From assembly GCA_021323855.1 (NCBI GenBank), contig JAJPKE010000019.1, positions 1 to 64,000 of the forward strand: a stretch of 64,000 nucleotides of DNA, read 5' to 3'. The notes beneath the pieces were generated by a model that did no database searches, was not told the origin of the DNA, and saw only the letters and a list, made by a program, of their open reading frames with translations. How positions within the stretch are numbered: position 1 is the stretch's first letter; the number at the start of each line of letters is the position of its first letter. This document shows, one piece after another, positions 9,547-18,090 of this stretch. The translations under genes were made by a program, and so were the position numbers. Origin of the DNA: Chloroflexota bacterium. GTDB lineage: Bacteria > Chloroflexota > Ktedonobacteria > Ktedonobacterales > JADMIN01.

Positions 9547-10557
9547 ATGCGAACTCTTATCCATCGTTGGTCGTTTCGGGGGGCGCTGGCGCTGCTGGCG
9601 GCGCTGACCATGATTCTGAGCGCGTGCGGCGCGGGCAATGCGACTACCCCCAACACAGGGAACAGCGGCCCGACGCTGGTAACGGTTCACCACGCGAATA
9701 CGCTGATCCCCGGTGAGTTCAAGTGGGGCGAAGATTCGACCGGCGGTATGCCGTATATCGTGCCGAAGGATAACAACAATCCCAATGCGCCATATTACGG
9801 CTTCGAGGTGGACATCGCCAACGCGATGGCCAAAGAAATGGGCATCAATGAGGTGCCAACGCAGATTACCTGGTCCAACTGGCCGCAGGGTCTCCAGAGC
9901 CAGCAGTTCGACTTCTTCATGAACGGCTGGGAAATCTCCTCGGATAACGTCCAGCAGGCCACCTCCTCTATCCCGTACTACGTCTACACACAGTCCATTG
10001 TGGTGCTGACCAGCAACACGACGATCAACTCCTTCGCTGATCTGGCCGGCAAGACAGTGGAGACTGGCACGGGTTACAAAGCCCAGCAGATCATGCAGGA
10101 TTTCAATACCAAGAATCCCAGCAATCCCATCAAGATTGTCACGACTGACAACCCGACGCCTTTCACTGACCTGGATTCACACCGTGTAGATGCGATGTTC
10201 CTGGATACACCGATTGCCGAGTGGTACGGCGCCCATGATCCGAGCGGCAAGTATAAGATCGTCGGCGGCACCAATCAGTTCCCCGGCTACTACGGCATCG
10301 CCTTCAGCGCCACCAATCCCAATACCCCGGGGTTGCTAGAAGAGGTCAACGAGGTCATTACCAATTTGTGGCTCAACGGCACGCTGAAGAACATCTATCA
10401 GAACGGCTACGCCTACAACTCCAACGCCAGCGGCCAGCCGGTCAAAGAGCCGTATGACATGTGGAACGATTCGGAGGCGTGCATCGGCAACTTCATTCTG
10501 ATTCACCCGACACACGTGGCGAACTGTCCGCCGTTCCCACCGACTGCCGGATCTTAA
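9547..10557 (+). CDS. ABC importer substrate-binding lipoprotein, copy 1
   Basis: Extracytoplasmic solute-binding protein, family 3 (polar amino acids). A signal peptide ends in the lipobox LSAC, giving lipid-anchored Cys27. The mature part shows PGEFKWGEDSTGGMPY, GFEVDIANAMAKEMG, NWPQGLQSQQFDFFMNGWEI, GKTVETGTGYKAQQ, and DAMFLDTPIAEWYG. Start ATG at 9547 follows AAAGGG; the frame is open farther upstream but the signal peptide fits this start. It lies between the ATPase and the permeases, and a strong hairpin follows its stop. It is paralogous to the protein at 12965-13948. Confidence 0.9.
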   Translation: MRTLIHRWSFRGALALLAALTMILSACGAGNATTPNTGNSGPTLVTVHHANTLIPGEFKWGEDSTGGMPYIVPKDNNNPNAPYYGFEVDIANAMAKEMGINEVPTQITWSNWPQGLQSQQFDFFMNGWEISSDNVQQATSSIPYYVYTQSIVVLTSNTTINSFADLAGKTVETGTGYKAQQIMQDFNTKNPSNPIKIVTTDNPTPFTDLDSHRVDAMFLDTPIAEWYGAHDPSGKYKIVGGTNQFPGYYGIAFSATNPNTPGLLEEVNEVITNLWLNGTLKNIYQNGYAYNSNASGQPVKEPYDMWNDSEACIGNFILIHPTHVANCPPFPPTAGS

Positions 10558-10567
10558 TACCAGCGAA

Positions 10568-10601
10568 GAAACCGTCATCTCTGTAGCGGGGTGACGGTTT
10601 C
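10568..10601 (+). terminator. Hairpin between binding protein and permease genes
   Basis: GAAACCGTCA and TGACGGTTTC form a perfect 10-bp stem 10 bases after the stop. No U-run follows. Such hairpins often stabilise the binding-protein mRNA or partly terminate it so that it outnumbers the permease. Confidence 0.6.
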
Positions 10602-10735
10602 ACGCGAGAGGCACGCGACTGGTACGGTATGCGCAAGTGTTCCGCGCCGGTCGCGTTATTGGTCTAGTATCTCGTTGTGCTGCGTACGCTCCACTGAGAG
10701 CGCGGCAGACGTGTTGGATGCGAGGCGAACCCCCT

Positions 10736-11953
10736 ATGCGAAACTTCTCCAGGCTCCGCTCCATCGGCATCTCTGCCGTGCTCATCATCATTTTCGTCTT
10801 CATCGCCATGATCTTCATTGGCGCGCTCGATAAGTCGCAGGTCTGCGCAGGGTCAAAGACGCTGGCGCAGGTAGAGGCGTGCCGGGCTGAGAATATCCTC
10901 GCTCCCGGCAATCTGCTGAGCCATAACTGGCACTTCATTCAGAGTACTGTGACCGCCTTTATCAGCGGGACTGATAGCAACGGCATTCCCTATCACTCGT
11001 ACTTCCTCAAAGGGCTGGGGTTGACGGTCGAGTTCTGCTTCATCGCCATGCCGCTGGCCATTCTGCTGGGCCTGGTGCTGGCGCTGATGTCGCGCTCGAA
11101 ATTCGATATCCTGCGCATCCCCGCGCGCGCCTTTGTCGAGTTCTTCCGCAATACGCCGCTGCTGGTGCAACTCGTCGCCATCTATACTGGCCTCGCCTTT
11201 CTGCCATCATCCTTCCTGAATCCGTTCACAGCCGGCGTGGCGACGCTCGTCCTCAACTACGGCGCGTACGAATGCGAGAATCTGCGCGCTGGCATCGAGG
11301 CGATTGATCGCGGCCAGGGCGAGGCGGCGGCCACACTGGGCCTGCGCCGTGTGCAGACGTTGCGGCTCATCGAAATCCCACAGATGATTCCGATTGTGCT
11401 GCCGCCGGTCCTCAATGATCTCATCTACATGTATAAAGACTCTTCGATTCTAAGCCTGATTACCATTCAAGAGTTGACGGCGCAGACGCAGGGACTCGCC
11501 AGACAGCACCAGGCGCTCGCCTGGCAGTTCTATATCATCGGCGGCATCATCTATCTGCTCTTGAGCCTGCCGCTGGGCCGGTTGGCGCGGGTGGTCGAGG
11601 CGCGCATCAAGTCGCTGAAGTTCAATACGAAGCTGGACACTACCACTATCGCCATCGAGGTGCTGGTCGCCGCCATCGTTGTCAGCATCATCGCTGGTTT
11701 GCTGGTGAACGGCTTCTCGCTCTCGAATATTGGCAACAGCCTGGCGAGCGTCTTCTTCTCGATTGCGCTGGCCATCGTGCTGACCGCCAGTGTCGCCGCT
11801 GTGCTGGGGGGAATCGCGTACCTCATCAGCCGGTTGCTGCGGTTGGTGCGCGGCGCTGGCAAAGGTAATCGCTCCGCTGGCGGTCCACCAGCCAAAGAGA
11901 GCGGAGATGGTGATGTCGCCGTGGCAGCGGCTCTATCTTCCAGTGATCTGTAG
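10736..11953 (+). CDS. ABC importer permease, enlarged HisM/GlnP type
   Basis: Inner-membrane permease of the polar amino-acid family. FFRNTPLLVQLVAIYTGLAF, NYGAYECENLRAGIEAI-GQGEAA-TLGL and the coupling-helix region are present. Start ATG at 10736 gives 405 residues, much longer than the usual ~220. The first transmembrane helix (about residues 12-33) is separated from the core by a ~60-residue loop. After the BPD domain there are two further hydrophobic segments (about 305-330 and 340-370) and a Gly/Ala-rich tail. An ATG at 10718 would add six residues. The next permease begins 12 bases later. Confidence 0.88.
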   Translation: MRNFSRLRSIGISAVLIIIFVFIAMIFIGALDKSQVCAGSKTLAQVEACRAENILAPGNLLSHNWHFIQSTVTAFISGTDSNGIPYHSYFLKGLGLTVEFCFIAMPLAILLGLVLALMSRSKFDILRIPARAFVEFFRNTPLLVQLVAIYTGLAFLPSSFLNPFTAGVATLVLNYGAYECENLRAGIEAIDRGQGEAAATLGLRRVQTLRLIEIPQMIPIVLPPVLNDLIYMYKDSSILSLITIQELTAQTQGLARQHQALAWQFYIIGGIIYLLLSLPLGRLARVVEARIKSLKFNTKLDTTTIAIEVLVAAIVVSIIAGLLVNGFSLSNIGNSLASVFFSIALAIVLTASVAAVLGGIAYLISRLLRLVRGAGKGNRSAGGPPAKESGDGDVAVAAALSSSDL

Positions 11954-11965
11954 GGAGGTGCCAGC

Positions 11966-12772
11966 ATGGATCAATTGTGGTCGGCGCTGAGCCTGCAAAT
12001 ACCCAAAATCATCAATGGTGCGCTGATAACCATCGTTGCCGCGTTGATTGGCATGGCGCTGGCGATGATCTTTGCCATCCCTGCGGGGTTGGGGCGTCTT
12101 TCGCGCCAGCCCGCCATCCGTGGCGCCTGCACATTCTATGTGGAGGTCGTGCGCGGCACGCCGCTGTTGCTGCAACTCTTCATCTGGTACTTCGGCGTCA
12201 GCATTGTCCTCCTGACGCTCTTCAACTTCAACGCGGATATAGCGCTGTATAACCTGCTGACGGCGCTGAACTCGAATAATCTCTACAACCAGTTGCCCCC
12301 AAACATTGGTCCAGCCATCTTCTTCGGGGTCATTGGGATAGCCTTCAATTATGGGGCGTATCTGGCGGAGATCATTCGCGCTGGCGTGCTAGCGGTGGAC
12401 CAGGGGCAGACGGAGGCGTCGCTGACGCTGGGGCTGAGTCGCTTCCAAACGATGCGCCATATCGTGTTGCCGCAGGCGCTACGCATCATGATTCCGCCGA
12501 TCACCAACAACTTCATCACCCTGGTGCAGGATACCGCGTTCCTTCAGGTGCTGGCCGTCCCGGAATTGTCGCTGGCGACCCAGGGCATCGCGCAGGAGAC
12601 GAACAGTAACCTGATTCGATGGGAATTCTTTGTCGTGGAGCTTGCCATCTACTTCATCATCTGTTACAGTCTAGCCCTGGTCTCTCAACGCATCGAGCGG
12701 CGTAACGCATCGGGCATCAGGCCGCGTCGCGGGGCGCTGGCGGCGTTGGCATTTGCCCGCCGCCCACGCTAG
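11966..12772 (+). CDS. ABC importer permease
   Basis: Second permease of the importer, 268 residues, about five to six transmembrane helices. VEVVRGTPLLLQLFIWYFG, FNYGAYLAEIIRAGVLAVDQ-GQTEASLTLGLS and LPQALRIMIPPITNN are classic polar amino-acid permease motifs. The ATG at 11966 has AGGGAGG eight bases upstream and lies 12 bases after the previous stop. It has an ~50-residue loop between helices (NFNADIALYNLL region), larger than in GlnP. It probably forms a heterodimer with the preceding permease. Confidence 0.92.
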   Translation: MDQLWSALSLQIPKIINGALITIVAALIGMALAMIFAIPAGLGRLSRQPAIRGACTFYVEVVRGTPLLLQLFIWYFGVSIVLLTLFNFNADIALYNLLTALNSNNLYNQLPPNIGPAIFFGVIGIAFNYGAYLAEIIRAGVLAVDQGQTEASLTLGLSRFQTMRHIVLPQALRIMIPPITNNFITLVQDTAFLQVLAVPELSLATQGIAQETNSNLIRWEFFVVELAIYFIICYSLALVSQRIERRNASGIRPRRGALAALAFARRPR

Positions 12773-12780
12773 CGGGTAAT

Positions 12781-12860
12781 CCTCACCCCTGGCCCCTCTC
12801 CTCGCAAGGAGAAGGGAGTACGGAGGCCCCCAGTCCCTTCCCCGTGCGCGGGAGAGGGGA
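12781..12860. repeat. Two Family A repeats
   Basis: CCTCACCCCTGGCCCCTCTCC-TCGC-AAGGAGAAGGG is followed at once by a second unit ending CCGTGCGCGGGAGAGGGG. They fill the gap between the permease and the second binding protein. Confidence 0.75.
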
Positions 12861-12964
12861 GCGGAGAAGACGGGTGCAGAGCAAACGATACAATACGAGC
12901 GATGTTGGATAGATCAGTGGCATATGGTCGGATGTTGAGGCGTTTGGGGGAAAGGCGGCGGGCG

Positions 12965-13948
12965 ATGATGGGTTGGCGTCGTGTGGGTCGTCTTCATCGG
13001 GTGAGTACAGCGGATAGATTGCATAGATCGGCGCGCATGGTGCGTCTCACCAGCGTCGTTGCGTCGGCGCTGGTAGTCTTGTTGCTGGCGCTTTCGGGGT
13101 GCAGCGCAGGCGCTTCGACGACGGGCGGGACAACGTCGTTGCAAACGCTGCCCAAGCTGACCGGCACGCTCAAACCTGGCGAATTTCTCTGGGGCGAAGA
13201 CGCCACCGGCGGCGCGCCCTACGTCTTCCAGGACCCGGAAAAGCTGAGCAGCGACATTGGCTTCGAGGTGGATATCGCCAATGCGATGGCGAAGTTGCTG
13301 GGCGTGAAGCAGCAATGGGTGCAGATCAACTGGTCCGACTGGCCGCAAGACCTGGCGGCGAACCAGTTCGATTTCTTTATGAACGGGCTGGAGATTTCGC
13401 CGGATAACCAGAAAGATGCGGTTTTCAGTATTCCGTATTACGTCTATACTGAAGAGATTGTTGTGCGCGCGGATACCAACGCCAGCAATATCCACTCACT
13501 GACCGATCTGGAAAACAAGACGGTTGGCACTGGCACCGGCTACAAGGCGCAAGAATATTTGCAGGCCGACCCCAAGATCGCGACACGCACCTACGACTCC
13601 GTTGATACGATGTTCAACGACCTCGCCAGCGGCACACTGGATGCGCTGCTGCTCGATGCGCCGATTGCGCAGTGGTATGGCGCCAACGATAGCCAGGGAC
13701 GTTTCAAGGTGGTGACGAACCCGGATGGGTCGTACCTGGACCTGTTCCCCGGCTACTATGGGCTGGGCTTCAATCCCAAGAATCCGCATACGCCACAGTT
13801 GCTCTCGCTGTTCAATCAAGTGATCCGTGAACTGCTGGCCAATGGGACGCTGGAAAACATTTACAAGCAGTGGCATCTCTGGAACAGCGCGCAGAAATGC
13901 CTTTCCAGTCAGGCCGCAAATTGCCCGCCGGTGCCGAAAAATCCGTGA
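12965..13948 (+). CDS. ABC importer substrate-binding lipoprotein, copy 2
   Basis: Family 3 solute-binding protein, paralogue of 9547-10557. The two share PGEF-WGEDATGG-PYV, GFEVDIANAMAK, NWSDWPQDLAANQFDFFMNG-EISPDN, GTGTGYKAQE and LLDAPIAQWYGANDSQG. Lipobox LSGC gives Cys46 from the ATG at 12965, chosen because GGGGAAAGG lies nine bases upstream. ATGs at 12902 or 13037 are alternatives; the latter leaves a more usual signal peptide length. A second binding protein may widen the substrate range of a single ABC importer. Confidence 0.88.
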   Translation: MMGWRRVGRLHRVSTADRLHRSARMVRLTSVVASALVVLLLALSGCSAGASTTGGTTSLQTLPKLTGTLKPGEFLWGEDATGGAPYVFQDPEKLSSDIGFEVDIANAMAKLLGVKQQWVQINWSDWPQDLAANQFDFFMNGLEISPDNQKDAVFSIPYYVYTEEIVVRADTNASNIHSLTDLENKTVGTGTGYKAQEYLQADPKIATRTYDSVDTMFNDLASGTLDALLLDAPIAQWYGANDSQGRFKVVTNPDGSYLDLFPGYYGLGFNPKNPHTPQLLSLFNQVIRELLANGTLENIYKQWHLWNSAQKCLSSQAANCPPVPKNP

Positions 13949-13959
13949 TGGGTGGAGAG

Positions 13960-14072
13960 ACCTCACCCCCGGCCCCTCCGCTGCGCTTCTCCGCCTCCTC
14001 CGCAAGCCTATGGCTTGCTTCGCGCTCTCCGAGCGCGCGTCGGCTGTTCCCGCGAGGAGAGGGGAGCGCAGG
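13960..14072. repeat. Family A composite repeat, inverted copy of 1117-1227
   Basis: This nearly matches the reverse complement of the repeat at the end of metX, including CGCGCTC-TCC-GAGCGCG. The internal stem differs on both arms (GCAAGCC-TAT-GGCTTGC at 14002-14018) but is still perfectly paired. With the next hairpin it explains most of the 326-base gap before 14275. Confidence 0.85.
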
Positions 14073-14129
14073 AAGTTCGTTGCCGCACTATCTCAATCAC
14101 TTCTCGCTGTCGGAGGTAAAAACAACAAG

Positions 14130-14163
14130 ATGGGTCGTGTCCGGCGGGGTCGGCACGACCCAT
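14130..14163. terminator. Terminator-like hairpin after the second binding protein
   Basis: ATGGGTCGTG and CACGACCCAT form a perfect 10-bp stem. The plus side has no U-run, while the minus side is followed by CTTGTTGTTTTT, so termination would be stronger for leftward transcripts. Confidence 0.55.
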
Positions 14164-14274
14164 GCTTCACATTGGGTGAGAGTGAGTCAAGTGAGTCACA
14201 TGATGAGTTAGCGAGATTGGTGATGGGAACGCATAGCGTATGGGCTACTGTTAGCAAAGGGGAGGAGCTATCGC

Positions 14275-14742
14275 ATGCCTACCAATGATGAGTATATCAA
14301 AGCGCCAGCGACGCGCCAGCGCCTGCATTTGCCGGGGAAGGCGGCATCCAGCCACATCGAGACCAAGCTCACGCTGACGGAAGACGAGGCGCTGGATACA
14401 GCCATTCACCTGCATGAACTCGATTGGCGGCGTGGGTTTACGCGGGATGAACTGCGCGCAGCCTATGGTGAACTACCACTGGCGATTTATCTGCGCCTGC
14501 CAGATAGCAAGCGATATATGTCTGCCGGCGAGGTGCTACACGAGGCGGGGATTGCGGCGAGCCGGGCTGAGGGCGATTTCATGGGCGCGAAGCCAGACTA
14601 TCCGGCGGAAGAGTCTATCGAGGATGGTGGCCCGCCAGGATGGGGCAGCGACGATGCGCTGCTGGAAGGCGAACTGACGATTGATGGCGGCAGCGCCGAG
14701 GACCGCGAAGAGCTATTCCCAGAGCAAACGACAGGCGACTAA
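14275..14742 (+). CDS. Hypothetical acidic protein
   Basis: I do not recognise this 155-residue protein. A strong ribosome site GGGGAGGAG lies eight bases before the ATG, and codon use matches its neighbours, so it is very likely real. Residues 30-110 look folded (LTEDEALDTAIHLHELDW, FTRDELRAAYGELPLAIYL). The last ~45 residues are acidic and Gly-rich (EDGGPPGWGSDDALLEGEL) and probably disordered. No signal peptide, membrane segment or metal motif is visible. A repeat follows the stop. It stands between the importer cluster and a convergent TPR gene. Confidence 0.75.
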   Translation: MPTNDEYIKAPATRQRLHLPGKAASSHIETKLTLTEDEALDTAIHLHELDWRRGFTRDELRAAYGELPLAIYLRLPDSKRYMSAGEVLHEAGIAASRAEGDFMGAKPDYPAEESIEDGGPPGWGSDDALLEGELTIDGGSAEDREELFPEQTTGD

Positions 14743-14750
14743 TCGTGATT

Positions 14751-14835
14751 CCCCTCCTTGCAGGAGGTGGGTCAGGGGGTGAGGCCATTTCTGGTTCCCC
14801 CTCGCCTCGCGGGAGAGGGGGTCAGGGGGTGAGGT
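14751..14835. repeat. Two Family A repeats at convergent gene ends
   Basis: CCCCTCC-TTGC-AGGAGGTGGGTCAGGGGGTGAGG is followed by a second unit ending GAGAGGGGGTCAGGGGGTGAGG. The second unit supplies the last codons and TGA stop of the leftward TPR gene. Confidence 0.78.
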
Positions 14836-15991
14836 CGCCTGGCTCATCGGTAAATTGAATGATGACGCCCAGTTTGCGTGCCTGACGCTGGGCGCGCTCG
14901 CTTTCATCGGTGCGACCAAGCATGTGCAGGCAGCTTGCTTTGCCGACCCACGCCCAGACGTTATCCCGTTCCAGCGAGATGGCGCGATTATAGGATGAGA
15001 GCGCCTTCTTGTATTGTCGCAACTGAAGATAGGCGTCGCCGCGCATCAGCCAGATATCAGCGTCATCCTGCACCAGGGTGAGCAAGCGCACGATGTCTTG
15101 CAGCGCCTCGGCGTTGCGCTGGAGCTTCATCTGCACGAATGCGCGCCCCAGCCAGACCTCTTCGATATCGTCGTCGAGGGCGTAGGCGCGGTCAAATGCT
15201 GCCAGTGCTTCCTGGGGTTGATCCTGGTCCGCCAGCACTTCCCCTTTGCCGAGCCAGGCCCAGACATTCTCGTCATCCAGCGCCAGCGCCTGCTCGAAAG
15301 CTGCCAGCGCCTCGTCGTCGCGGTCCAGGTCTGCCAGCGCCTCGCCTTTGCCGGTGAGCGCCTGGGTCTCTTCGGGGTCCAGCCGTAGCGCCTCCTCAAA
15401 GGCGGTCAACGCTTCTTCTGGGCGGTCCAGCACATTCAACGCCTCGCCCTTGCCCACCCAGGAGTCGGTATCTTCGGGGTCCAGCGCCAGCGCGCGCTCG
15501 AAGGCGGCCAGCGCCTCTTCGGGGCGCTCCAACTGCATCAGCGCGTCGCCTTTGCCGGACCAGCACTCCGCCTCGTCCGGGTCCAGCGCCAGCGCGCGTT
15601 CGTAGGCGGCCAGCGTTTCTTCCGGACGGTCCAGCATGGCGAGGGTCGCAGCCTTGAATTGCCAGGCGGTTTCATCGGTGGGATCGAGCGCGAGGGCGCG
15701 TTCGCCCGCTTGCAGCGCCTCCTCGAAGCGATGGAGCGACCCCAGCGCGTCGCCCTTGAAGAGCCAGAGTTCGGGTTCGTTCGGCTCCAATTCAAGGGCG
15801 CGGTCATAGGCGACCAGCGCCTCCTCATAGTGGCCCATCTCAACAAGGACGCCAGCCTTGAGCACCCAGGCGGGCACGAGGTCCTCATCCAGATTCAGTG
15901 CCCGATCATAGGCATCCAACGCCTCGTCGAAGCGGTCCGATTCGCTGAAATATATACCACGAGCCAGCCATTCCTCTGCGCTGATACTCAT
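14822..15991 (-). CDS. Tetratricopeptide-repeat protein
   Basis: A 389-residue protein built almost wholly of about ten 34-residue TPR units with the pattern W-GKG-AL--L-RPEEAL-AFE-ALALDPE. These fold into a superhelical scaffold for protein binding. No signal peptide or membrane segment is seen, so a cytoplasmic role is likely. The ATG at 15991 is selected because GGGAG lies seven bases before it; 32 upstream in-frame residues look non-coding. The final residues GDLTP and the stop lie within an interspersed repeat, which probably replaced the original end. The repeats are nearly identical at DNA level, prone to slippage. Partner unknown. Confidence 0.85.
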   Translation of the reverse strand: MSISAEEWLARGIYFSESDRFDEALDAYDRALNLDEDLVPAWVLKAGVLVEMGHYEEALVAYDRALELEPNEPELWLFKGDALGSLHRFEEALQAGERALALDPTDETAWQFKAATLAMLDRPEETLAAYERALALDPDEAECWSGKGDALMQLERPEEALAAFERALALDPEDTDSWVGKGEALNVLDRPEEALTAFEEALRLDPEETQALTGKGEALADLDRDDEALAAFEQALALDDENVWAWLGKGEVLADQDQPQEALAAFDRAYALDDDIEEVWLGRAFVQMKLQRNAEALQDIVRLLTLVQDDADIWLMRGDAYLQLRQYKKALSSYNRAISLERDNVWAWVGKASCLHMLGRTDESERAQRQARKLGVIIQFTDEPGDLTP

Positions 15992-16097
15992 ACGGACACT
16001 CCCTTCGGCGCCCTCGTTTGTGCCTGCTGCTCGCCCTCCAACATGCCAAAGACGTTCAGGGCAACGCATTGCGGGCGCTGGACACATCGGGCAGACA

Positions 16098-16141
16098 GTA
16101 AAGGCCCGCAGTGAGCGAGACAGGCGCTCGCCACGCGGGCC
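16098..16141 (-). terminator. Intrinsic terminator of the ferredoxin gene
   Basis: On the minus strand GGCCCGC...GAGCG...CGCTC...GCGGGCC forms a long stem followed by TTTACTG. It begins 21 bases after the ferredoxin stop. Confidence 0.7.
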
Positions 16142-16162
16142 ACGTGCCGAGAGACGGCAATA

Positions 16163-16426
16163 TTAGCGGTTCTTGAAGAAATCCGCGTTGATCTGGATGT
16201 ATTGCTTCTCGTTGGCGGGAACGGCGCTCTCCTCGAAAATGGCGCTGACCGGGCAGGCAGGCTCACAGGCGCCGCAATCAATGCACTCATCAGGATTGAT
16301 GTAGAGCATCTCCACGCCCTCATAGTCGCTCTCGCCCTCGGCGGGGTGAATGCAGTCCACCGGACAGACATCCACACACGAGCCATCTTTGACGCCCACG
16401 CATGGGCTGGTAATTACATACGTCAT
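16163..16426 (-). CDS. fdxA: 7Fe ferredoxin (3Fe-4S/4Fe-4S)
   Basis: Small electron carrier of 87 residues. Cys9, Cys17 and Cys21 plus Cys58 fit the 3Fe-4S site; the usual second cysteine of that motif is absent (CVGVKDGSC), as in 7Fe ferredoxins. Cys25, with Cys48, Cys51 and Cys54 of CIDCGACEPACP, binds the 4Fe-4S cluster. MTYVITSPC and DCIHPAEGE are typical of the FdxA group. GAGACGG lies upstream of the ATG. The gene stands alone between a terminator and its own promoter, so its electron partner cannot be told from context. Confidence 0.93.
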   Translation of the reverse strand: MTYVITSPCVGVKDGSCVDVCPVDCIHPAEGESDYEGVEMLYINPDECIDCGACEPACPVSAIFEESAVPANEKQYIQINADFFKNR

Positions 16427-16598
16427 GGAAGGAACCGTCTCCTCATTGTTTTATTGTTCGCTAGCGCGATTGCACCGTCGCCAGACGCCGCTGCCACCCT
16501 CCGCGCGGATACCCCCAGTGCCACCGCCAGCCAGGCAAAGCAGGGGCAGCGACCGGAGCGAGTGGGGACTCGCCTCCCGCGCGACAGTTTCGCCTACC

Positions 16599-16604
16599 AT
16601 TATA
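16599..16604 (-). promoter_or_regulatory. Candidate -10 box for the ferredoxin gene
   Basis: A perfect TATAAT on the minus strand, about 170 bp before the ferredoxin start. No good TTGACA-like box lies at the right distance, so strength is uncertain. The remaining 16427-16700 sequence holds no gene that I can support. Confidence 0.4.
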
Positions 16605-16700
16605 CCGATTTCAGGCATCAATTGCTACCTGCTCAGCCATGAGTGACGAGATATGACTTGATGATGACACAATCTCCTGCTAGTGCTGAGGTAGTTTATA

Positions 16701-17180
16701 TCAGTCGTCGTCCGGTTCATCAGCAACTCGTACCTGGGCTTTTGGCGCGCTAAACATTGCTATCCAGAGTGTCACCAGTGTCAGTACGAGGCTTGGCAAG
16801 AGAGCAATCCAGAGGTAAGGAACGAAAGCGCCCAAATCAGGAACCGAGGCAATAGTCACGACTATGAATAAGACGACCGTTGCTCCCCATAGTATCAAGC
16901 GTCCAGACGATATTCCGCAGCTATGAAAAATAGCGCCAATTGTCAACACAATAAGGAAAATACTGGCGATGCTAAGAGGCAGGACCATAGTGGGCCATAG
17001 CGGTACCAGATGTCCTTGCCCATCTGTCGCAAGACCTACCCGAAAGTGAATAAGTCCATCAGTCCCCATCATTTCTGCAGGATAAATTGGACCAAATAGC
17101 AAAATTGCAATGCCTCCAAGTCCTGTTATGGTGACAGCTAGAGCGCAGATGACTTCTGCTCGTCGAGACTTCATTTTCAT
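16701..17180 (-). CDS. Hypothetical membrane protein, four transmembrane helices
   Basis: I do not recognise this 159-residue protein. Hydrophobic segments lie at about residues 10-32, 62-84, 93-113 and 118-141, with a polar loop (AEMMGTDGLIHFRVGLATDG) after the first and an acidic C-terminus ADEPDDD. The ATG at 17180 has AGGAAGG five bases upstream; a GTG at 17186 is an alternative. The DNA is visibly more AT-rich than the flanks and uses rarer codons. It belongs to an AT-richer patch (16.6-18.1 kb) beside a dead IS630 element, suggesting transfer. Confidence 0.7.
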   Translation of the reverse strand: MKMKSRRAEVICALAVTITGLGGIAILLFGPIYPAEMMGTDGLIHFRVGLATDGQGHLVPLWPTMVLPLSIASIFLIVLTIGAIFHSCGISSGRLILWGATVVLFIVVTIASVPDLGAFVPYLWIALLPSLVLTLVTLWIAMFSAPKAQVRVADEPDDD

Positions 17181-17228
17181 GCACACCTTCCTCTGGCACC
17201 GAAGAGAAAATGCAGTTAGCGAAAGTCA

Positions 17229-17259
17229 GGAACGTACACGCTTAGCGCATGTACGTCCC
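17229..17259 (-). terminator. Hairpin between the two AT-richer genes
   Basis: GGAACGTACA and TGTACGTCCC pair with one mismatch, 55 bases downstream of the secreted-protein gene stop. No clear U-run follows. Confidence 0.35.
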
Positions 17260-17313
17260 CGACCATAGCTTCCAGGAGACACAATGGCCTGTGAAAGTTC
17301 CTATTCTCGCATA

Positions 17314-18075
17314 CTACGACAAAGGGCCAGTCGTGTCATAGTGTTCTGCTCCTGACCCGTCATTAGTACTGGTATACGCCCATGTAAAAGGATGGCCAGG
17401 ATCAACAGTCCAGGGAAACGTGCGCTTAATAGTATTCGTGCCCACAAAGCTCCCGTCATTGAGAGTAGCGGGACAAAGGGGATTACATTCTTCATACTGA
17501 TAGTACCTAATGTAATCGGCATTCACCGAAGTGACTCCTTTTATCTTGGAACTCATATTTTGCAGGTGAGTGCAACCAGGAGTCACATAGTAATAAACAT
17601 CCATCATGACATAGTCACCAAAGACATTGCTGTCATCTATCTCCCAATACATGTTCTGGCCACCATCATAACAACTGTTTGGCACAACTGCTGTCCGGTG
17701 GGCTGCCCGTTTTGCTTGGGCAATTTGAGCGAGTTGCAGAGCCTCTTGCTGCCATGTAGCACTGCTGGCTCCAGCGACTGGAAGAAGAACATAAGGTTCG
17801 TGGTGAGCAAGGGCAAAAGATAGGTGGACTGTCTTACTTTCCGCTGATGTAAAAGGGCCGCATTGTCTGTGTGAGATGGGTTCCAGCACAGAACCATTGC
17901 GCTTGCCAACGGTAATTTTGCAGGCCGATCCAGTTGCATCCGTGATAATGTCAACCAATGGATCGTTTGATGTCTTAACCGTTGGGGCGGCCTTTACATA
18001 GGCCGCTGTCAATGAGGCGATAATGCCTGCAAACACTACAGGGACAAGGATCAAACGGAAAAGACGGCTGTTCAT
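17314..18075 (-). CDS. Hypothetical secreted protein
   Basis: A 253-residue protein with a Sec-type signal peptide (residues 1-29, LILVPVVFAGIIASLTAAY, likely cut near AAYVKA/AP). The mature part has six cysteines, suggesting disulfides outside the membrane, and an aromatic-rich second half (YVMMDVYYYVTPGC, YIRYYQYEECNPLCP). AGGAGC precedes the ATG. I recognise no family. The last ~90 residues have the alternating pattern of a beta-rich extracellular domain. It is AT-richer than the flanks and lies next to the IS630 remnant, so import is plausible. Confidence 0.65.
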   Translation of the reverse strand: MNSRLFRLILVPVVFAGIIASLTAAYVKAAPTVKTSNDPLVDIITDATGSACKITVGKRNGSVLEPISHRQCGPFTSAESKTVHLSFALAHHEPYVLLPVAGASSATWQQEALQLAQIAQAKRAAHRTAVVPNSCYDGGQNMYWEIDDSNVFGDYVMMDVYYYVTPGCTHLQNMSSKIKGVTSVNADYIRYYQYEECNPLCPATLNDGSFVGTNTIKRTFPWTVDPGHPFTWAYTSTNDGSGAEHYDTTGPLS

Positions 18076-18090
18076 TAGGTAGCTCCTGTA

